Positions 15,672 to 24,848 of a DNA stretch of 35,390 nt are shown here, piece after piece. The position numbers and the translations under genes were made by a program. Position 1 is the first letter of the stretch. Each line of letters begins with the position of its first letter. Location: assembly GCA_018699075.1 (NCBI GenBank), contig JABIPV010000321.1, positions 1 through 35,390 of the forward strand, given 5' to 3'. The notes under the pieces are model-generated. The model saw nothing but the letters and a program-made list of their open reading frames with translations, did not search any database and was not told the origin of the DNA. The stretch is from Kordiimonadaceae bacterium (GTDB lineage Bacteria > Pseudomonadota > Alphaproteobacteria > Sphingomonadales > Emcibacteraceae).

Positions 15672-16106
15672 TTATAACAATTTATCAATACGCATTTGAT
15701 GACGTCCGCCCTCAAATTTCGTATTAAGAAATACTTTCAAACAGTCTCTTGCAACTTCAATGCCCGTCGTACGCCCACCAAGGACTATAACATTTGCATT
15801 ATTGTGCTCTCTAGATAATTTTGCCGTCAATGCATCATGAACCAGGGCAGCGCGTATATGTGAATGACGGTTAGCTGCAATGCTTATACCAATGCCCGAA
15901 CCACAAACCAAAATACCACGAGTCGCCGACTCATTTTGAAGAGCCGCGGCCAATTTATTTGCATAATCTGGATAATCAACAGAAGAGGTATCATAACAAC
16001 CTAGATCAACGATTGCTAAACCCATTTCTTCTAGGTCCGCTTTTAAAACTTCCTTCAATTCAAAACCACCATGGTCACTTGCGATAGCGATAACTTGGTC
16101 GGACAT
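15672..16106 (-). CDS. rpiB: Ribose-5-phosphate isomerase B
   Basis: RpiB interconverts ribose 5-phosphate and ribulose 5-phosphate; the latter is a riboflavin precursor. With the ATG at 16106 the protein has 144 residues and begins MSDQVIAIASDHGG, as the family does. GTG 16121 and ATG 16115 are possible longer starts. The catalytic Cys68 is in VCGSGIGISIAANR, and HDALTAKLSREHNNANVIVLG follows in part. It is upstream of glyA in the same direction. Confidence 0.93.
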   Translation of the reverse strand: MSDQVIAIASDHGGFELKEVLKADLEEMGLAIVDLGCYDTSSVDYPDYANKLAAALQNESATRGILVCGSGIGISIAANRHSHIRAALVHDALTAKLSREHNNANVIVLGGRTTGIEVARDCLKVFLNTKFEGGRHQMRIDKLL

Positions 16107-16188
16107 AAAGAACATACTCACATTTTATATAAAGCGTTTAAGTAACGAATAATTGCTTCATAACATAAGTGAAAAACAGATGAAATAA

Positions 16189-16288
16189 AAAAGGGCGTGT
16201 TTTTGCAAGAACAATTAAGATTTATTGAGAAAACCAGTCACTATTTTAAGTATCGAATAGGAGTTCGGACCAAAAAACACTCCCTTTT
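16189..16288 (-). ncRNA. Candidate structured RNA closed by a 16-nt inverted repeat
   Basis: AAAAGGGCGTGTTTTT (16189-16204) pairs with AAAAACACTCCCTTTT (16273-16288) with a single mismatch, enclosing 68 nt. Read on the minus strand the 3' arm runs into a T-rich tail (CGCCCTTTTTTATTTC), as expected for a transcript end. A small inner hairpin CTATT/AATAG is possible near 16235-16255. I do not recognise a known RNA family. It sits in a 221-bp gap between rpiB and the small gene downstream of hemA. Alternatives are an attenuator in front of rpiB or a terminator with a long loop. Confidence 0.4.
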
Positions 16289-16327
16289 CCTTATTGGCTA
16301 CCCAAACCTATTAGTAAGGACAGCTTT

Positions 16328-16528
16328 TCAATCAGTACTAGTTTCACTTTTTTCTTTATTCATTACATAAAGCATTTTATTGACGCCGGCCTTGCTGAGC
16401 TGTGCTTGAGATGCAGTTTTAGGACCGATTGTGGAAACCTCCCGACCTGTAACAGGATCTACAACCGTAACTTTAACGGAATTTCCCATGGTGATAAATT
16501 CGATGATAAAATTATCGTCATTCATCAT
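16328..16528 (-). CDS. Small conserved alphaproteobacterial protein (possibly DUF6898)
   Basis: This 66-residue protein has no signal peptide or membrane segment. The core IIEFITMGNSVKVTVVDPVTGREVSTIGP looks like a small beta-rich domain, followed by a helical LSKAGVNKMLYVMNKE. Similar small proteins follow hemA in other Alphaproteobacteria; the DUF6898 name is from memory and unchecked. AGGGAG precedes two adjacent ATG codons at 16528 and 16525. It starts 24 bp after hemA and is probably cotranscribed. No function is known to me. Confidence 0.75.
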   Translation of the reverse strand: MMNDDNFIIEFITMGNSVKVTVVDPVTGREVSTIGPKTASQAQLSKAGVNKMLYVMNKEKSETSTD

Positions 16529-16552
16529 GTGCTCCCTGGAAAACCTTTATTA

Positions 16553-17773
16553 TTATGCTGCGCTAGAATATTTTTCAATATCCAGTTTTTGCCAAACTTT
16601 TTTCAGTGCATCAACAAGATGATCCATCATTTCATCAGTGTGCAAAGGATTAGGGGCAAAACGCAATCTTTCCGTACCACGCGGTACCGTTGGATAGTTA
16701 ATCGGCTGAACATAAATACCATATTCATTGAGCAGAATATCGGACGCTTGTTTACAAATAACAGGATCGCCCACAGCTAATGGGACAATATGACTATCAG
16801 ATGGCATAACAGGTAAATTTGCTTCTCTCAATTTACGTTTTAGTGTAGCGGCACGTTCTTGATGAATTTCACGTTCAATTGTGGATTTTTTCAAATGACG
16901 AACACTTGCCAGTGCGCCTGCTGTTAGCACAGGAGATAAAGAAGTGGTAAAAATAAATCCTGCGGCAAAACTGCGTACGCAGTCAACTATATCTTTCGAC
17001 GCCGTGATATATCCGCCCATTAATCCAAAAGCTTTACCTAGTGTGCCTTCGATAATATCGACTCGGTCCATAAGACCCCATTGTTCAGCTACACCGCCAC
17101 CACGTGGGCCATACATACCAACTGCATGTACTTCATCCATATAGGTCATAGCGTTATATTTATCAGCTAAATCGCAAAATTCTTCGATAGGCGCAAAATC
17201 ACCATCCATTGAATATACACTCTCAAACAAAATAATTTTCGGTGCATCAGGGTCAGCCTCTTCTAGCAAATGCGTAAGATGTTCAACACTATTGTGCTTA
17301 AAAATTCTTTTTTCGCATTTTCCCGCAAGTACGCCATTAATCATTGAGGCATGATTTAGTTCATCAGAAAAAATGATGCAACCAGGCATTAATTTAGCAA
17401 TCGTAGAAATGGATGTTTCGTTGGAAATATAACCAGATGTAAATAACAGCCCGGCTTCTTTACCGTGAAGATCAGCAAGTTCGGCTTCAAGCATTACATG
17501 ATAATGATGCGTTCCACTTATATTACGTGTACCACCGGAACCTGCACCTACCTTATCAATTGCATCTTTCATGGCTTTTATAACATCAGGATGTTGGCCC
17601 ATGCCAAGGTAGTCATTACTACACCAGACAGTAATTTCTTTTTCGCCATCTTCCGCATGCCACGTAGCTGAGGGAAACTCGCCATTTTTACGCTCGATAT
17701 CCATAAAGACGCGGTAGCGGCCTTCTTGTTTGATATCAGCCAAAGCACCAGAAAAAATACGGTTATAGTCCAT
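16553..17773 (-). CDS. hemA: 5-aminolevulinate synthase
   Basis: This PLP enzyme condenses glycine and succinyl-CoA to 5-aminolevulinate, the first heme and tetrapyrrole precursor (C4 pathway, typical of Alphaproteobacteria). The 406-residue protein has the conserved WCSNDYLGMG and GAGSGGTRNISGT. DEVHAVGMYGPRGGG follows, then the Schiff-base Lys247 in GTLGKAFGLMGGY. FTTSLSP follows. The length is normal for bacterial enzymes. hemB, for the next step, lies about 0.8 kb away on the other strand, with an LdtR-like regulator between. Confidence 0.97.
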   Translation of the reverse strand: MDYNRIFSGALADIKQEGRYRVFMDIERKNGEFPSATWHAEDGEKEITVWCSNDYLGMGQHPDVIKAMKDAIDKVGAGSGGTRNISGTHHYHVMLEAELADLHGKEAGLLFTSGYISNETSISTIAKLMPGCIIFSDELNHASMINGVLAGKCEKRIFKHNSVEHLTHLLEEADPDAPKIILFESVYSMDGDFAPIEEFCDLADKYNAMTYMDEVHAVGMYGPRGGGVAEQWGLMDRVDIIEGTLGKAFGLMGGYITASKDIVDCVRSFAAGFIFTTSLSPVLTAGALASVRHLKKSTIEREIHQERAATLKRKLREANLPVMPSDSHIVPLAVGDPVICKQASDILLNEYGIYVQPINYPTVPRGTERLRFAPNPLHTDEMMDHLVDALKKVWQKLDIEKYSSAA

Positions 17774-17921
17774 TATAAAATTCCACTTTATTCCTATAAA
17801 CCATGTCGTACCTCAGTTTAATTGACAAAGGAAGAAAAAATTGTCCTTTTTGTGCTTACAAAAGAACTTAATGTATTAATGAATAATCCCCAATGAACGA
17901 TATAATGTGGAAATATATGAG

Positions 17922-18440
17922 TTAACCTGTTGTAAAACGTAGTAAATCAGTCCAAAAACCATCTAATGACCTCAAACGATCTCGTAATTCTGTGACACCT
18001 TCGTCAGTGAAAAGATTTTTCTCTTTTACCATATCAAGGTTTTCGTCAAAAAGCTCACCGACTAGATTACAAACACCTTTACCACTGTCGCTTAACCAGA
18101 TTCGCAGTGCTCTGCGGTCATGTTCTGAGCGTTCTTGTCTTATGTAACCTGACTCGACAAGTTTTTTAAGGTTATAGGAAACATTTGAGCCAAGATAGTA
18201 GCCCCGATTTCTTAAATCACCCGCCGTTATTTCATGATCACCAATATTATAAAGAAGTAATGCTTGTACAGAATTGATGTTACTCATCCCTTTAGAATCA
18301 AGGCGATGTTTGACAATATCGAGCATTCTTCTGTGTAATCTTTCGATTAGCCTTAAACATTCGAGGAAATTATGTCTCGTTCTTGATTCTTGTGTTTCAT
18401 GACCACCAATTAAATTGCTGCTATGATGAGTTAATGACAT
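17922..18440 (-). CDS. MarR-family winged-helix regulator, LdtR-like
   Basis: The 172-residue protein matches the LdtR subgroup of MarR regulators found across Alphaproteobacteria. It has HNFLECLRLIERLHRRMLD, then INSVQALLLYNIGDHEITAGDL and the recognition helix region GYYLGSNVSYNLKKLVESGYI (each shown in part). The wing follows as RSEHDRRALRIWLS. In rhizobia and Liberibacter LdtR controls an L,D-transpeptidase and stress genes; here its position between hemA and hemB could also mean a link to heme genes. It is divergent from hemB. Confidence 0.85.
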   Translation of the reverse strand: MSLTHHSSNLIGGHETQESRTRHNFLECLRLIERLHRRMLDIVKHRLDSKGMSNINSVQALLLYNIGDHEITAGDLRNRGYYLGSNVSYNLKKLVESGYIRQERSEHDRRALRIWLSDSGKGVCNLVGELFDENLDMVKEKNLFTDEGVTELRDRLRSLDGFWTDLLRFTTG

Positions 18441-18581
18441 TCAAAATTCCTATTTTTATAAAATATATTTTTCTTTATCTACAGAAGTTATATAACAACA
18501 TACCTAACAAGCTGTTAAAAAGTAGTTTACAAATAATTAGTATATTAAATTTATTTAAAAAGAATTAATGCGGAGCACATC

Positions 18582-19577
18582 ATGATTACAGGTTCTTTTC
18601 CAAATAGTCGCCCAAGACGTAGCAGAAAAAATATGTGGTCGCGTGACATGGTCCGTGAAAATTCACTATCCGTAAATGATCTCATTTGGCCCCTATTCGT
18701 TCAAGAAGGGGACAACCAAGCTACAGCCGTGTCTTCAATGCCGGGTGTGAAGCGGATGTCCATTGATCTTATTGTAGAAAGAGCTGCCGAAGCCAAGGAA
18801 CTTGGCATTCCCGCGATTGCTATTTTTCCACAAACACCAGAAGACTTAAAAACGGATGAAGGATATGAAGGGGTTAATCCTGAAAATTTAATTTGCAGAA
18901 CAGTACGCGCTATAAAATCACAAGTTCCGGATATTGGTGTTATATGTGATGTAGCCCTTGATCCTTATACTACCCATGGACAAGATGGATTAATTAAAAA
19001 CGGGTATGTGGACAATGACCTTACGCTAGAAGCACTCGTTAATCAGGCCCACATTCAAACAAAGGCAGGTTGTGATATCCTAGCTCCATCAGACATGATG
19101 GACGGACGAGTCGCTGCCATACGTAATATGCTTGAAGAAAAGAAATTTCATAATTCTCAAATTATGGCTTATTCAGCAAAATATGCATCAGCATTTTACG
19201 GTCCATTTCGAGAAGCGGTTGGTTCAACCAGCAACTTAAAAGGCGGCAAAGAAACATATCAAATGGATCCCGCAAATACGGATGAAGCCTTACGTGAAGC
19301 CGGTATGGATATTAATGAAGGTGCTGATTCAATCATAGTCAAACCGGGCATGCCTTACCTTGATATTATCGAAAGAATAACCCGCGAATTAAATTTCCCT
19401 ACCTATGCTTATCAAGTAAGCGGTGAATATGCCATGATCCATGCCGCCGCCGCCAATGGCTGGCTTGACCTTGATAAAGCGATGATGGAAAGTTTACTTA
19501 GCTTTAAGCGTGCGGGAGCATGTGGGATTTGGACTTACTTCGCCCCAGTTGTTGCTAAAAAAATAAACCAACAATAA
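18582..19577 (+). CDS. hemB: Delta-aminolevulinic acid dehydratase (porphobilinogen synthase)
   Basis: HemB condenses two 5-aminolevulinates to porphobilinogen. The 331-residue protein has both active-site lysines, Lys200 in MAYSAKYASAFYGPFREA and Lys254 in IIVKPGMPYLD. The metal loop reads DVALDPYTTHGQDG, without the three cysteines of zinc enzymes, so it is the magnesium-type enzyme common in Alphaproteobacteria and Pseudomonas. A GCGGAGC ribosome binding site precedes the ATG. A terminator follows directly. Confidence 0.97.
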   Translation: MITGSFPNSRPRRSRKNMWSRDMVRENSLSVNDLIWPLFVQEGDNQATAVSSMPGVKRMSIDLIVERAAEAKELGIPAIAIFPQTPEDLKTDEGYEGVNPENLICRTVRAIKSQVPDIGVICDVALDPYTTHGQDGLIKNGYVDNDLTLEALVNQAHIQTKAGCDILAPSDMMDGRVAAIRNMLEEKKFHNSQIMAYSAKYASAFYGPFREAVGSTSNLKGGKETYQMDPANTDEALREAGMDINEGADSIIVKPGMPYLDIIERITRELNFPTYAYQVSGEYAMIHAAAANGWLDLDKAMMESLLSFKRAGACGIWTYFAPVVAKKINQQ

Positions 19578-19578
19578 A

Positions 19579-19604
19579 AAAGCCCGCTTAATAAAACGGG
19601 CTTT
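19579..19604. terminator. Bidirectional terminator between hemB and motA
   Basis: AAAGCCCG (19579-19586) and CGGGCTTT (19597-19604) form a perfect 8-bp stem with a 10-nt loop. A-rich sequence precedes the stem on the plus strand. On the minus strand this becomes a run of six T after the stem, so termination is best for motA. It lies 2 bp after the hemB stop and 21 bp past the end of motA. Confidence 0.85.
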
Positions 19605-19624
19605 CAAATTAGTATATATTTATA

Positions 19625-20500
19625 TTATCCATATATATCATTTGGAATTTCCTGCAGAAGTTCATCCAAATCATAAAATGACGGCTGGTACATTGTTGGT
19701 ACTGCTTTACGTCCAATTTCTGCTGATATTGGTGCCGCATTTCCATGAAGATGCGAAATAATAGTCGCTTTCATCACTTCATAAATATGACCTTCTTCAT
19801 CAACAATTTGTTGCAAACGTGATGCAAGTGGAGCGGCCATTGTATAGGAAACCAAGATACCAAGAAATGTACCAACAAGGGCACCACCAATTAATGCCCC
19901 TAGGACTTCAACTGGTTCATTAATAGATGCCATTGTATTAATAACACCAAGCACAGCAGCCACAATACCAAGAGCAGGAAACGCTTCACCAACAACAGCT
20001 AGGGCATGCGCGCCTTCACTTTCTTCATGATGATGTTTTTCAATTTCATTCATCATTACGTCTTCTACTTGATGGGGATCATCAAAATTCATTGTTGTCA
20101 TACGAAAATAGTCGCATATGAATGCCGTTATATGATGGTCATCCTTAACGCGTCCTACATGGTTAAATATCTTACTTTCATGAGGGTCTTCAATATGGGT
20201 CTCAAGTGCCATTGGTCCTTTAGTTTTAACCAATTTACAAACCATATATAGTAATGTCAGAAGATCATTATAATCTTCTCCCTTCCATTTAGGACCTTTA
20301 ATCGCATGGCCAAGCCCCTTACCTGCCTTCTTCATTATTGAGCTACCATTACCCGTAATAAATGACCCAATCGCGGCACCACCGATCACCATAGCTTCTG
20401 TTGGTAAGGCACCAATAATCACGGCCATATTACCACCGTGACTTATAAAGCCTCCGAATACCATGCCTAATGTGACGACGATACCTAACAAAATAAACAT
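19625..20500 (-). CDS. motA: Flagellar motor stator protein MotA
   Basis: MotA forms, with MotB, the proton-conducting stator of the flagellar motor in the inner membrane. The 291-residue protein has four membrane segments: two near the N-terminus (ILLGIVVTLGMVFGG and a following hydrophobic stretch) and two near residues 165-220 (AFPALGIVAAVLGVINT, then GALIGGALVGTFLGI). The large cytoplasmic loop is His/Glu-rich. ASRLQQIVDEEGHIYEVMK is in the C-terminal domain. It is transcribed away from motB, with the threonine ammonia-lyase gene between them. Confidence 0.95.
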   Translation of the reverse strand: MFILLGIVVTLGMVFGGFISHGGNMAVIIGALPTEAMVIGGAAIGSFITGNGSSIMKKAGKGLGHAIKGPKWKGEDYNDLLTLLYMVCKLVKTKGPMALETHIEDPHESKIFNHVGRVKDDHHITAFICDYFRMTTMNFDDPHQVEDVMMNEIEKHHHEESEGAHALAVVGEAFPALGIVAAVLGVINTMASINEPVEVLGALIGGALVGTFLGILVSYTMAAPLASRLQQIVDEEGHIYEVMKATIISHLHGNAAPISAEIGRKAVPTMYQPSFYDLDELLQEIPNDIYG

Positions 20501-20679
20501 ACAAATTACCTTTGTTTTTTAATAATTAAACACAGTTATAGTTAAATTTTATTAAGCAAGTTTTAATGCAGCATAAAAAAAATAAACTTTTATCAATTAA
20601 TATTTTTGGACTTTTCAGGCAGAAAGCAATATATCAAAACAATAAACGCCCCTTTTATCCATGATTGGCATAAATTATT

Positions 20680-21912
20680 ATGACTAAAAATATAGACCAG
20701 CTGAGTTTTGAAGATATCAAAAATGCTGCCACTTCATTTGACGGGGCGATAAAGCATACGCCAACTGCACATGCTATTACGCTCTCTAAAAAAACGGGCG
20801 CCGACGTATATATCAAGTATGAAAACCGCCAGTTCACAGCCTCTTTTAAAGAACGCGGTGCTTTAAATAAGTTATTAAATTTAGATGATAATCAAAAGAA
20901 AAAAGGTGTTATTGCTGCAAGTGCTGGCAACCATGCCCAAGGCGTTGCTTATCATGGCACACGACTTGGCATTCCAACAACCATCGTCATGCCACTAAAT
21001 ACTCCCTTTGTTAAAATCCAAAACACACAAGAATTAGGTGCCACTGTCATTGAAGTTGGTGAACGTTTTGATGAAACCGCTGAGGCTGCATTAAAAATAT
21101 CAGAAGAAAAAGACCTCACCGTGGTTCATCCATTTGATGATTATCATGTCATGGCCGGACAAGGCACCATTGGGATTGAGCTTTTAAATGATGTTGCGGA
21201 CTTAGACATAATCGTTGTGCCAGTGGGCGGCGGCGGATTAATTTCAGGCATCGCTACAGCTGCCAAAGCTATAAATCCAAAAATCAAAATTATTGGCGTA
21301 CAATCTGAGAGATTCCCTTCACTATACCGCGCGTTTCATAATGAAGAATATGTCTCAATGGGATCAACACTCGCAGAAGGGATCGCCGTTAAAACCATCG
21401 GCAAAAAAACTTTAAAAATCTGCAAAGAGCTTGTGGATGACGTATTGCTTGTTAATGAAGATGACATTGAAATAGCGGTTGGAATGTTGCTCACTATTGA
21501 AAAAACAGTCTCAGAAGGCGCCGGTGCATGCCCGCTTGCTGCCCTTGTACGTTACCCTGAGATCTTCAAAGGTAAAAAAGTCGGCTTAATCGTTACGGGC
21601 GGTAATATAGACACCCGCCTACTGGCTTCCATCTTAATGAGAAGTTTGGTTCGGGACCGTAGAATAACAAGGTTGCGCATTGAACTTCCAGACATTCCTG
21701 GCGCATTATCAATAATTTCATCAATCATTGGTAATAAAGGCGGAAATATTATTGATGTTTCCCATCACAGGCTTTTCACAGAACTACCCGCCAAAGAAAC
21801 ATATTCAAATATCACCTTAGAAACGCGTGATGCTCAGCACTTTCAAGACATACTTGATAATTTAAGAGAAGAAGGGTTTGTGGTCACTGTTAACCAAAAT
21901 ATCGACATGTAA
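20680..21912 (+). CDS. Threonine ammonia-lyase with C-terminal ACT domain
   Basis: This PLP enzyme deaminates threonine to 2-oxobutyrate, the entry to isoleucine synthesis or threonine catabolism. The 410-residue protein has the catalytic Lys57 in FTASFKERGALN, SAGNHAQGVAYH, the PLP-phosphate loop VPVGGGGLISGIATA, and a C-terminal ACT domain from about residue 330 (RLRIELPDIPGALSIISSI). Single-ACT enzymes of this length fall between the catabolic TdcB and biosynthetic IlvA forms, so no symbol is given. No clear ribosome binding site precedes the ATG. It sits between motA and motB. Confidence 0.93.
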   Translation: MTKNIDQLSFEDIKNAATSFDGAIKHTPTAHAITLSKKTGADVYIKYENRQFTASFKERGALNKLLNLDDNQKKKGVIAASAGNHAQGVAYHGTRLGIPTTIVMPLNTPFVKIQNTQELGATVIEVGERFDETAEAALKISEEKDLTVVHPFDDYHVMAGQGTIGIELLNDVADLDIIVVPVGGGGLISGIATAAKAINPKIKIIGVQSERFPSLYRAFHNEEYVSMGSTLAEGIAVKTIGKKTLKICKELVDDVLLVNEDDIEIAVGMLLTIEKTVSEGAGACPLAALVRYPEIFKGKKVGLIVTGGNIDTRLLASILMRSLVRDRRITRLRIELPDIPGALSIISSIIGNKGGNIIDVSHHRLFTELPAKETYSNITLETRDAQHFQDILDNLREEGFVVTVNQNIDM

Positions 21913-22004
21913 TTGAACTTTTTATCAAATGATAAGGTTTAATTAACCATCAGTTGTCATATTAGGACAATAAATTGATGATAACATTGGAATAATTGGT
22001 AAAT

Positions 22005-22874
22005 ATGTCGGACGAACAACGCCCCATTATTATTAAACGGATCAAAAAAATATCAGGCGGGGCCCATGGTGGCGCTTGGAAAGTGGCATATGCAGACTTC
22101 GTGACGGCGATGATGGCCTTTTTCCTACTTTTATGGCTTCTTGGATCTACATCCGAAGAACAAAAAGAAGGTCTCTCAGAATATTTTACACCGACGACTG
22201 CCAGCACAAACTCACCGTCTGGTGCGGGAGACATTCTTAGTGGTATGTCCATTAATGATGGTGGTGTCAGTGCCGCTGTTACAGCGCCAATGCCGGAACA
22301 AATTACCATTCAAAAAGAAGAAGTAGAAATAGAAGCCGGTTCAGATGAAAGTTCATTAGAAAACGCCATTGCCAACCGCGAGCAAGATGCATTTGAAGAT
22401 ATGGCAAGTGAGTTAAACCTGAGCATTCAGGATAATGCAGAGTTATCTGTATTAAGTGACCAAGTATTAATTGATGTCACGGAAGACGGCATGCGTATTC
22501 AAATTGTAGACCAAGACAATAGAGAAATGTTTCGCAATGATACCGCAGAACTTTATGAATACGCGCAAAAAATGATTACCCATGTTGCTGAAAAAGTTGG
22601 AGAATTGCCAAACAGAATATCGATTAGAGGTCACACTGATTCTAATCCTTATAGACCAAATGCAAGTTATACAAATTGGGAATTAAGTTCTGACCGCGCA
22701 AATGCGGCCCGACGTGTTATGAGAAATTCTGGTGTTTCACCAGATCGATTTGCCGAAATTACAGGTAAAGCATCAACAGAACCACTTTTGCCGGATCGTC
22801 CAGATCGTCCAGAAAACCGCAGAATTACTATTCTTGTTATTCGTGAAGCACCTACATTGCCTTCAAATTTGTAA
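22005..22874 (+). CDS. motB: Flagellar motor protein MotB
   Basis: MotB anchors the stator to peptidoglycan and provides the proton-binding aspartate. The N-terminus is basic (IIIKRIKKISGGAHGGAWK), followed by the single membrane helix with the conserved Asp in YADFVTAMMAFFLLLWLLGS. A linker rich in Ser, Glu and Ala leads to a C-terminal OmpA-like domain (SIRGHTDSNPYR, then WELSSDRANAARRVM). ATG 22005 is preferred over the TTG at 21996 on family grounds. It is separated from motA by the threonine ammonia-lyase gene. Confidence 0.94.
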   Translation: MSDEQRPIIIKRIKKISGGAHGGAWKVAYADFVTAMMAFFLLLWLLGSTSEEQKEGLSEYFTPTTASTNSPSGAGDILSGMSINDGGVSAAVTAPMPEQITIQKEEVEIEAGSDESSLENAIANREQDAFEDMASELNLSIQDNAELSVLSDQVLIDVTEDGMRIQIVDQDNREMFRNDTAELYEYAQKMITHVAEKVGELPNRISIRGHTDSNPYRPNASYTNWELSSDRANAARRVMRNSGVSPDRFAEITGKASTEPLLPDRPDRPENRRITILVIREAPTLPSNL

Positions 22875-22946
22875 AGAATATTAAAAAACGCCTTGTTATT
22901 TTCAAAAAAGTACTGCTAAAATTATCCCGTGAAGGGAAGTTACTGA

Positions 22947-24803
22947 ATGGAAATTTTAGAACCATCAATACAGATGTGGTTAACTTTTGGCTTAATTTCG
23001 GTAGGCATAGTTTTTTACATTCTCGATAAATTTCCTATGGAAATAACATCTTTAGGAATCATTTCAGCTTTACTTGTGCTGTTTCACATTATGCCCGTTG
23101 TCGGACCAAATAATGAAATATTACTCAGCACCCGCTCTCTTCTTGCTGGCTTTGCTGATCCAGCATTGATTACTATTCTTGCGTTATTAGTTGTGGGGCA
23201 TGGAATGGTGGTCACTGGCGCATTGGATAGCCCAGTTAAAATATTAGTGCGGCTTGGAAATAATTATCCCATTACTGTACTTGTGTCATCCCTAATCACA
23301 GTCATGATCATAAGTGCTTTTTTAAATAACACGCCTGTTGTTGTAATTTTTATTCCTATCATGATTACACTGGTTGAAAATCTTGGCAAATCCCCCTCTT
23401 TATATTTGATGCCATTAAGTTTTGTTGCCATCCTCGGTGGTATGACGACCCTTATAGGGTCCAGCACTAACTTACTTGTATCTGGTTCCTATCAAGCGGT
23501 CGGCGGTGATGCGCTTGGTTTTTTTGATTTTGCAATACCCGGTTTATTTTTAGCGACAATTGGGTTTATATACGTTCTATTTATTGCCCCAAAATTACTG
23601 CCGAGCGATACGTCTTCATCAAATCAAGAAATGAAAATAACTGGTAAACAATTTATCATTCAAATTGATCTTACAGAGGGTAACTCACTCATCGGTAAAA
23701 GGGCAATTGCAGGCATGTTTCCTGATTTAACTGGTATGACTGTACAATTGGTTAAAAAAGGTCTCCATGAATTTTTACCGCCGTTTGATGATATCACTCT
23801 CGAAAAAGGGGACTGCTTGGTTATTGCCACTACCCGAAAAGAATTAACCAGTAAGATTGTTAAAGACCATATTCTTCTTGCTGATGTAAAAAACCAAACG
23901 GATATTGAATTAGATGCAAATAATGAAGAAATCACAACCATCTCTCGAGGGCAAAGATTGGTGGAAGTCATCGTTGCCCCTAAATCAAGGCTTGATGGAA
24001 GGACTTTAGATCAAGCAGGTTATTTTTTAAACGGTGGCTCAAAAATACTCGGCGTTCAAAGACGTGGCAGAATGAACAGAGCCTCAATTAATGATATTCG
24101 AATTGAAGCAAGCGACATTCTTCTGGTTGTCGGTAACCAGAACCAAATCCAGTCACTTCGACTAAATAAAGATGTGATGTTAATGGAGTGGTCAGTAAAA
24201 GAAATACCGATCAAAGCCGATACTTGGAAAGCACTTAGTATTTTTTTTGGTGTTGTAATCCTGGCCTCAACCGGACTTGTACCGATTGCCATTGCCGCAA
24301 CACTTGGCGCCTTCGTCATGATTGTTTCAGGCTGTTTAAATATTCGAAAAGCTGCAAATGCCGTAGACCGGAAAATATTTATGCTCATCGGCGCAGCCCT
24401 TGCCATGGGCACATCATTACAGGCAACCGGTGGTGCTTCATACTTAGCGATGGTGATGATTGACGTTCTTAGCGGCGCAAGTACCCCTGTTATACTATCA
24501 GCCTTCTTTCTTCTGATTGCCTTCCTAACCAATATTTTAAGTAATAATGCAACGGCGGTTCTTTTTACGCCCATTGCCGTTAATATTGCTGGTGAGCTAG
24601 GTGTTGATCCCTTTATTTTTATTACGGCAGTCATTTTTGCAGCTAATTGTTCTTTCGCAACACCAATGGGATACCAAACCAATTTATTGGTCTTGGCTCC
24701 AGGTAATTATAAATTTGTCGACTTCATGAAAGTCGGCATACCTCTTATTATTATTTTATGGATAAGCTATTCCTTATTTGCACCATGGTACTTTGACCTT
24801 TAA
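22947..24803 (+). CDS. SLC13-family anion permease with two central TrkA-C/RCK-C domains
   Basis: The 618-residue inner membrane protein has N-terminal membrane helices (to about residue 210). A soluble middle (about 225-410) contains two TrkA-C-like modules: ITGKQFIIQIDLTEGNSLIG with GDCLVIATTR, and RLVEVIVAPKSRLDGRTLDQ with ASDILLVVG. A second helix set follows. FLNNTPVVVIFIPI and ILSNNATAVLFTPIA are the paired substrate-site hairpins of the DASS/SLC13 fold, and SSTNLLVSG is seen near residue 170. Relatives transport sulfate, dicarboxylates or other anions; the substrate here is not evident. GAAGGGA precedes the ATG. Confidence 0.9.
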   Translation: MEILEPSIQMWLTFGLISVGIVFYILDKFPMEITSLGIISALLVLFHIMPVVGPNNEILLSTRSLLAGFADPALITILALLVVGHGMVVTGALDSPVKILVRLGNNYPITVLVSSLITVMIISAFLNNTPVVVIFIPIMITLVENLGKSPSLYLMPLSFVAILGGMTTLIGSSTNLLVSGSYQAVGGDALGFFDFAIPGLFLATIGFIYVLFIAPKLLPSDTSSSNQEMKITGKQFIIQIDLTEGNSLIGKRAIAGMFPDLTGMTVQLVKKGLHEFLPPFDDITLEKGDCLVIATTRKELTSKIVKDHILLADVKNQTDIELDANNEEITTISRGQRLVEVIVAPKSRLDGRTLDQAGYFLNGGSKILGVQRRGRMNRASINDIRIEASDILLVVGNQNQIQSLRLNKDVMLMEWSVKEIPIKADTWKALSIFFGVVILASTGLVPIAIAATLGAFVMIVSGCLNIRKAANAVDRKIFMLIGAALAMGTSLQATGGASYLAMVMIDVLSGASTPVILSAFFLLIAFLTNILSNNATAVLFTPIAVNIAGELGVDPFIFITAVIFAANCSFATPMGYQTNLLVLAPGNYKFVDFMKVGIPLIIILWISYSLFAPWYFDL

Positions 24804-24848
24804 CATTGACCAGCTAGAATTTTAATACGTTTTGTGGTATCAAAAAGC

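Noticed and set aside
24056..24682. Long antisense frame (208 codons) inside the SLC13 permease gene
   Set aside because: It is opposite a well-supported membrane protein. Its composition is that of an antisense shadow and it has no ribosome binding site.
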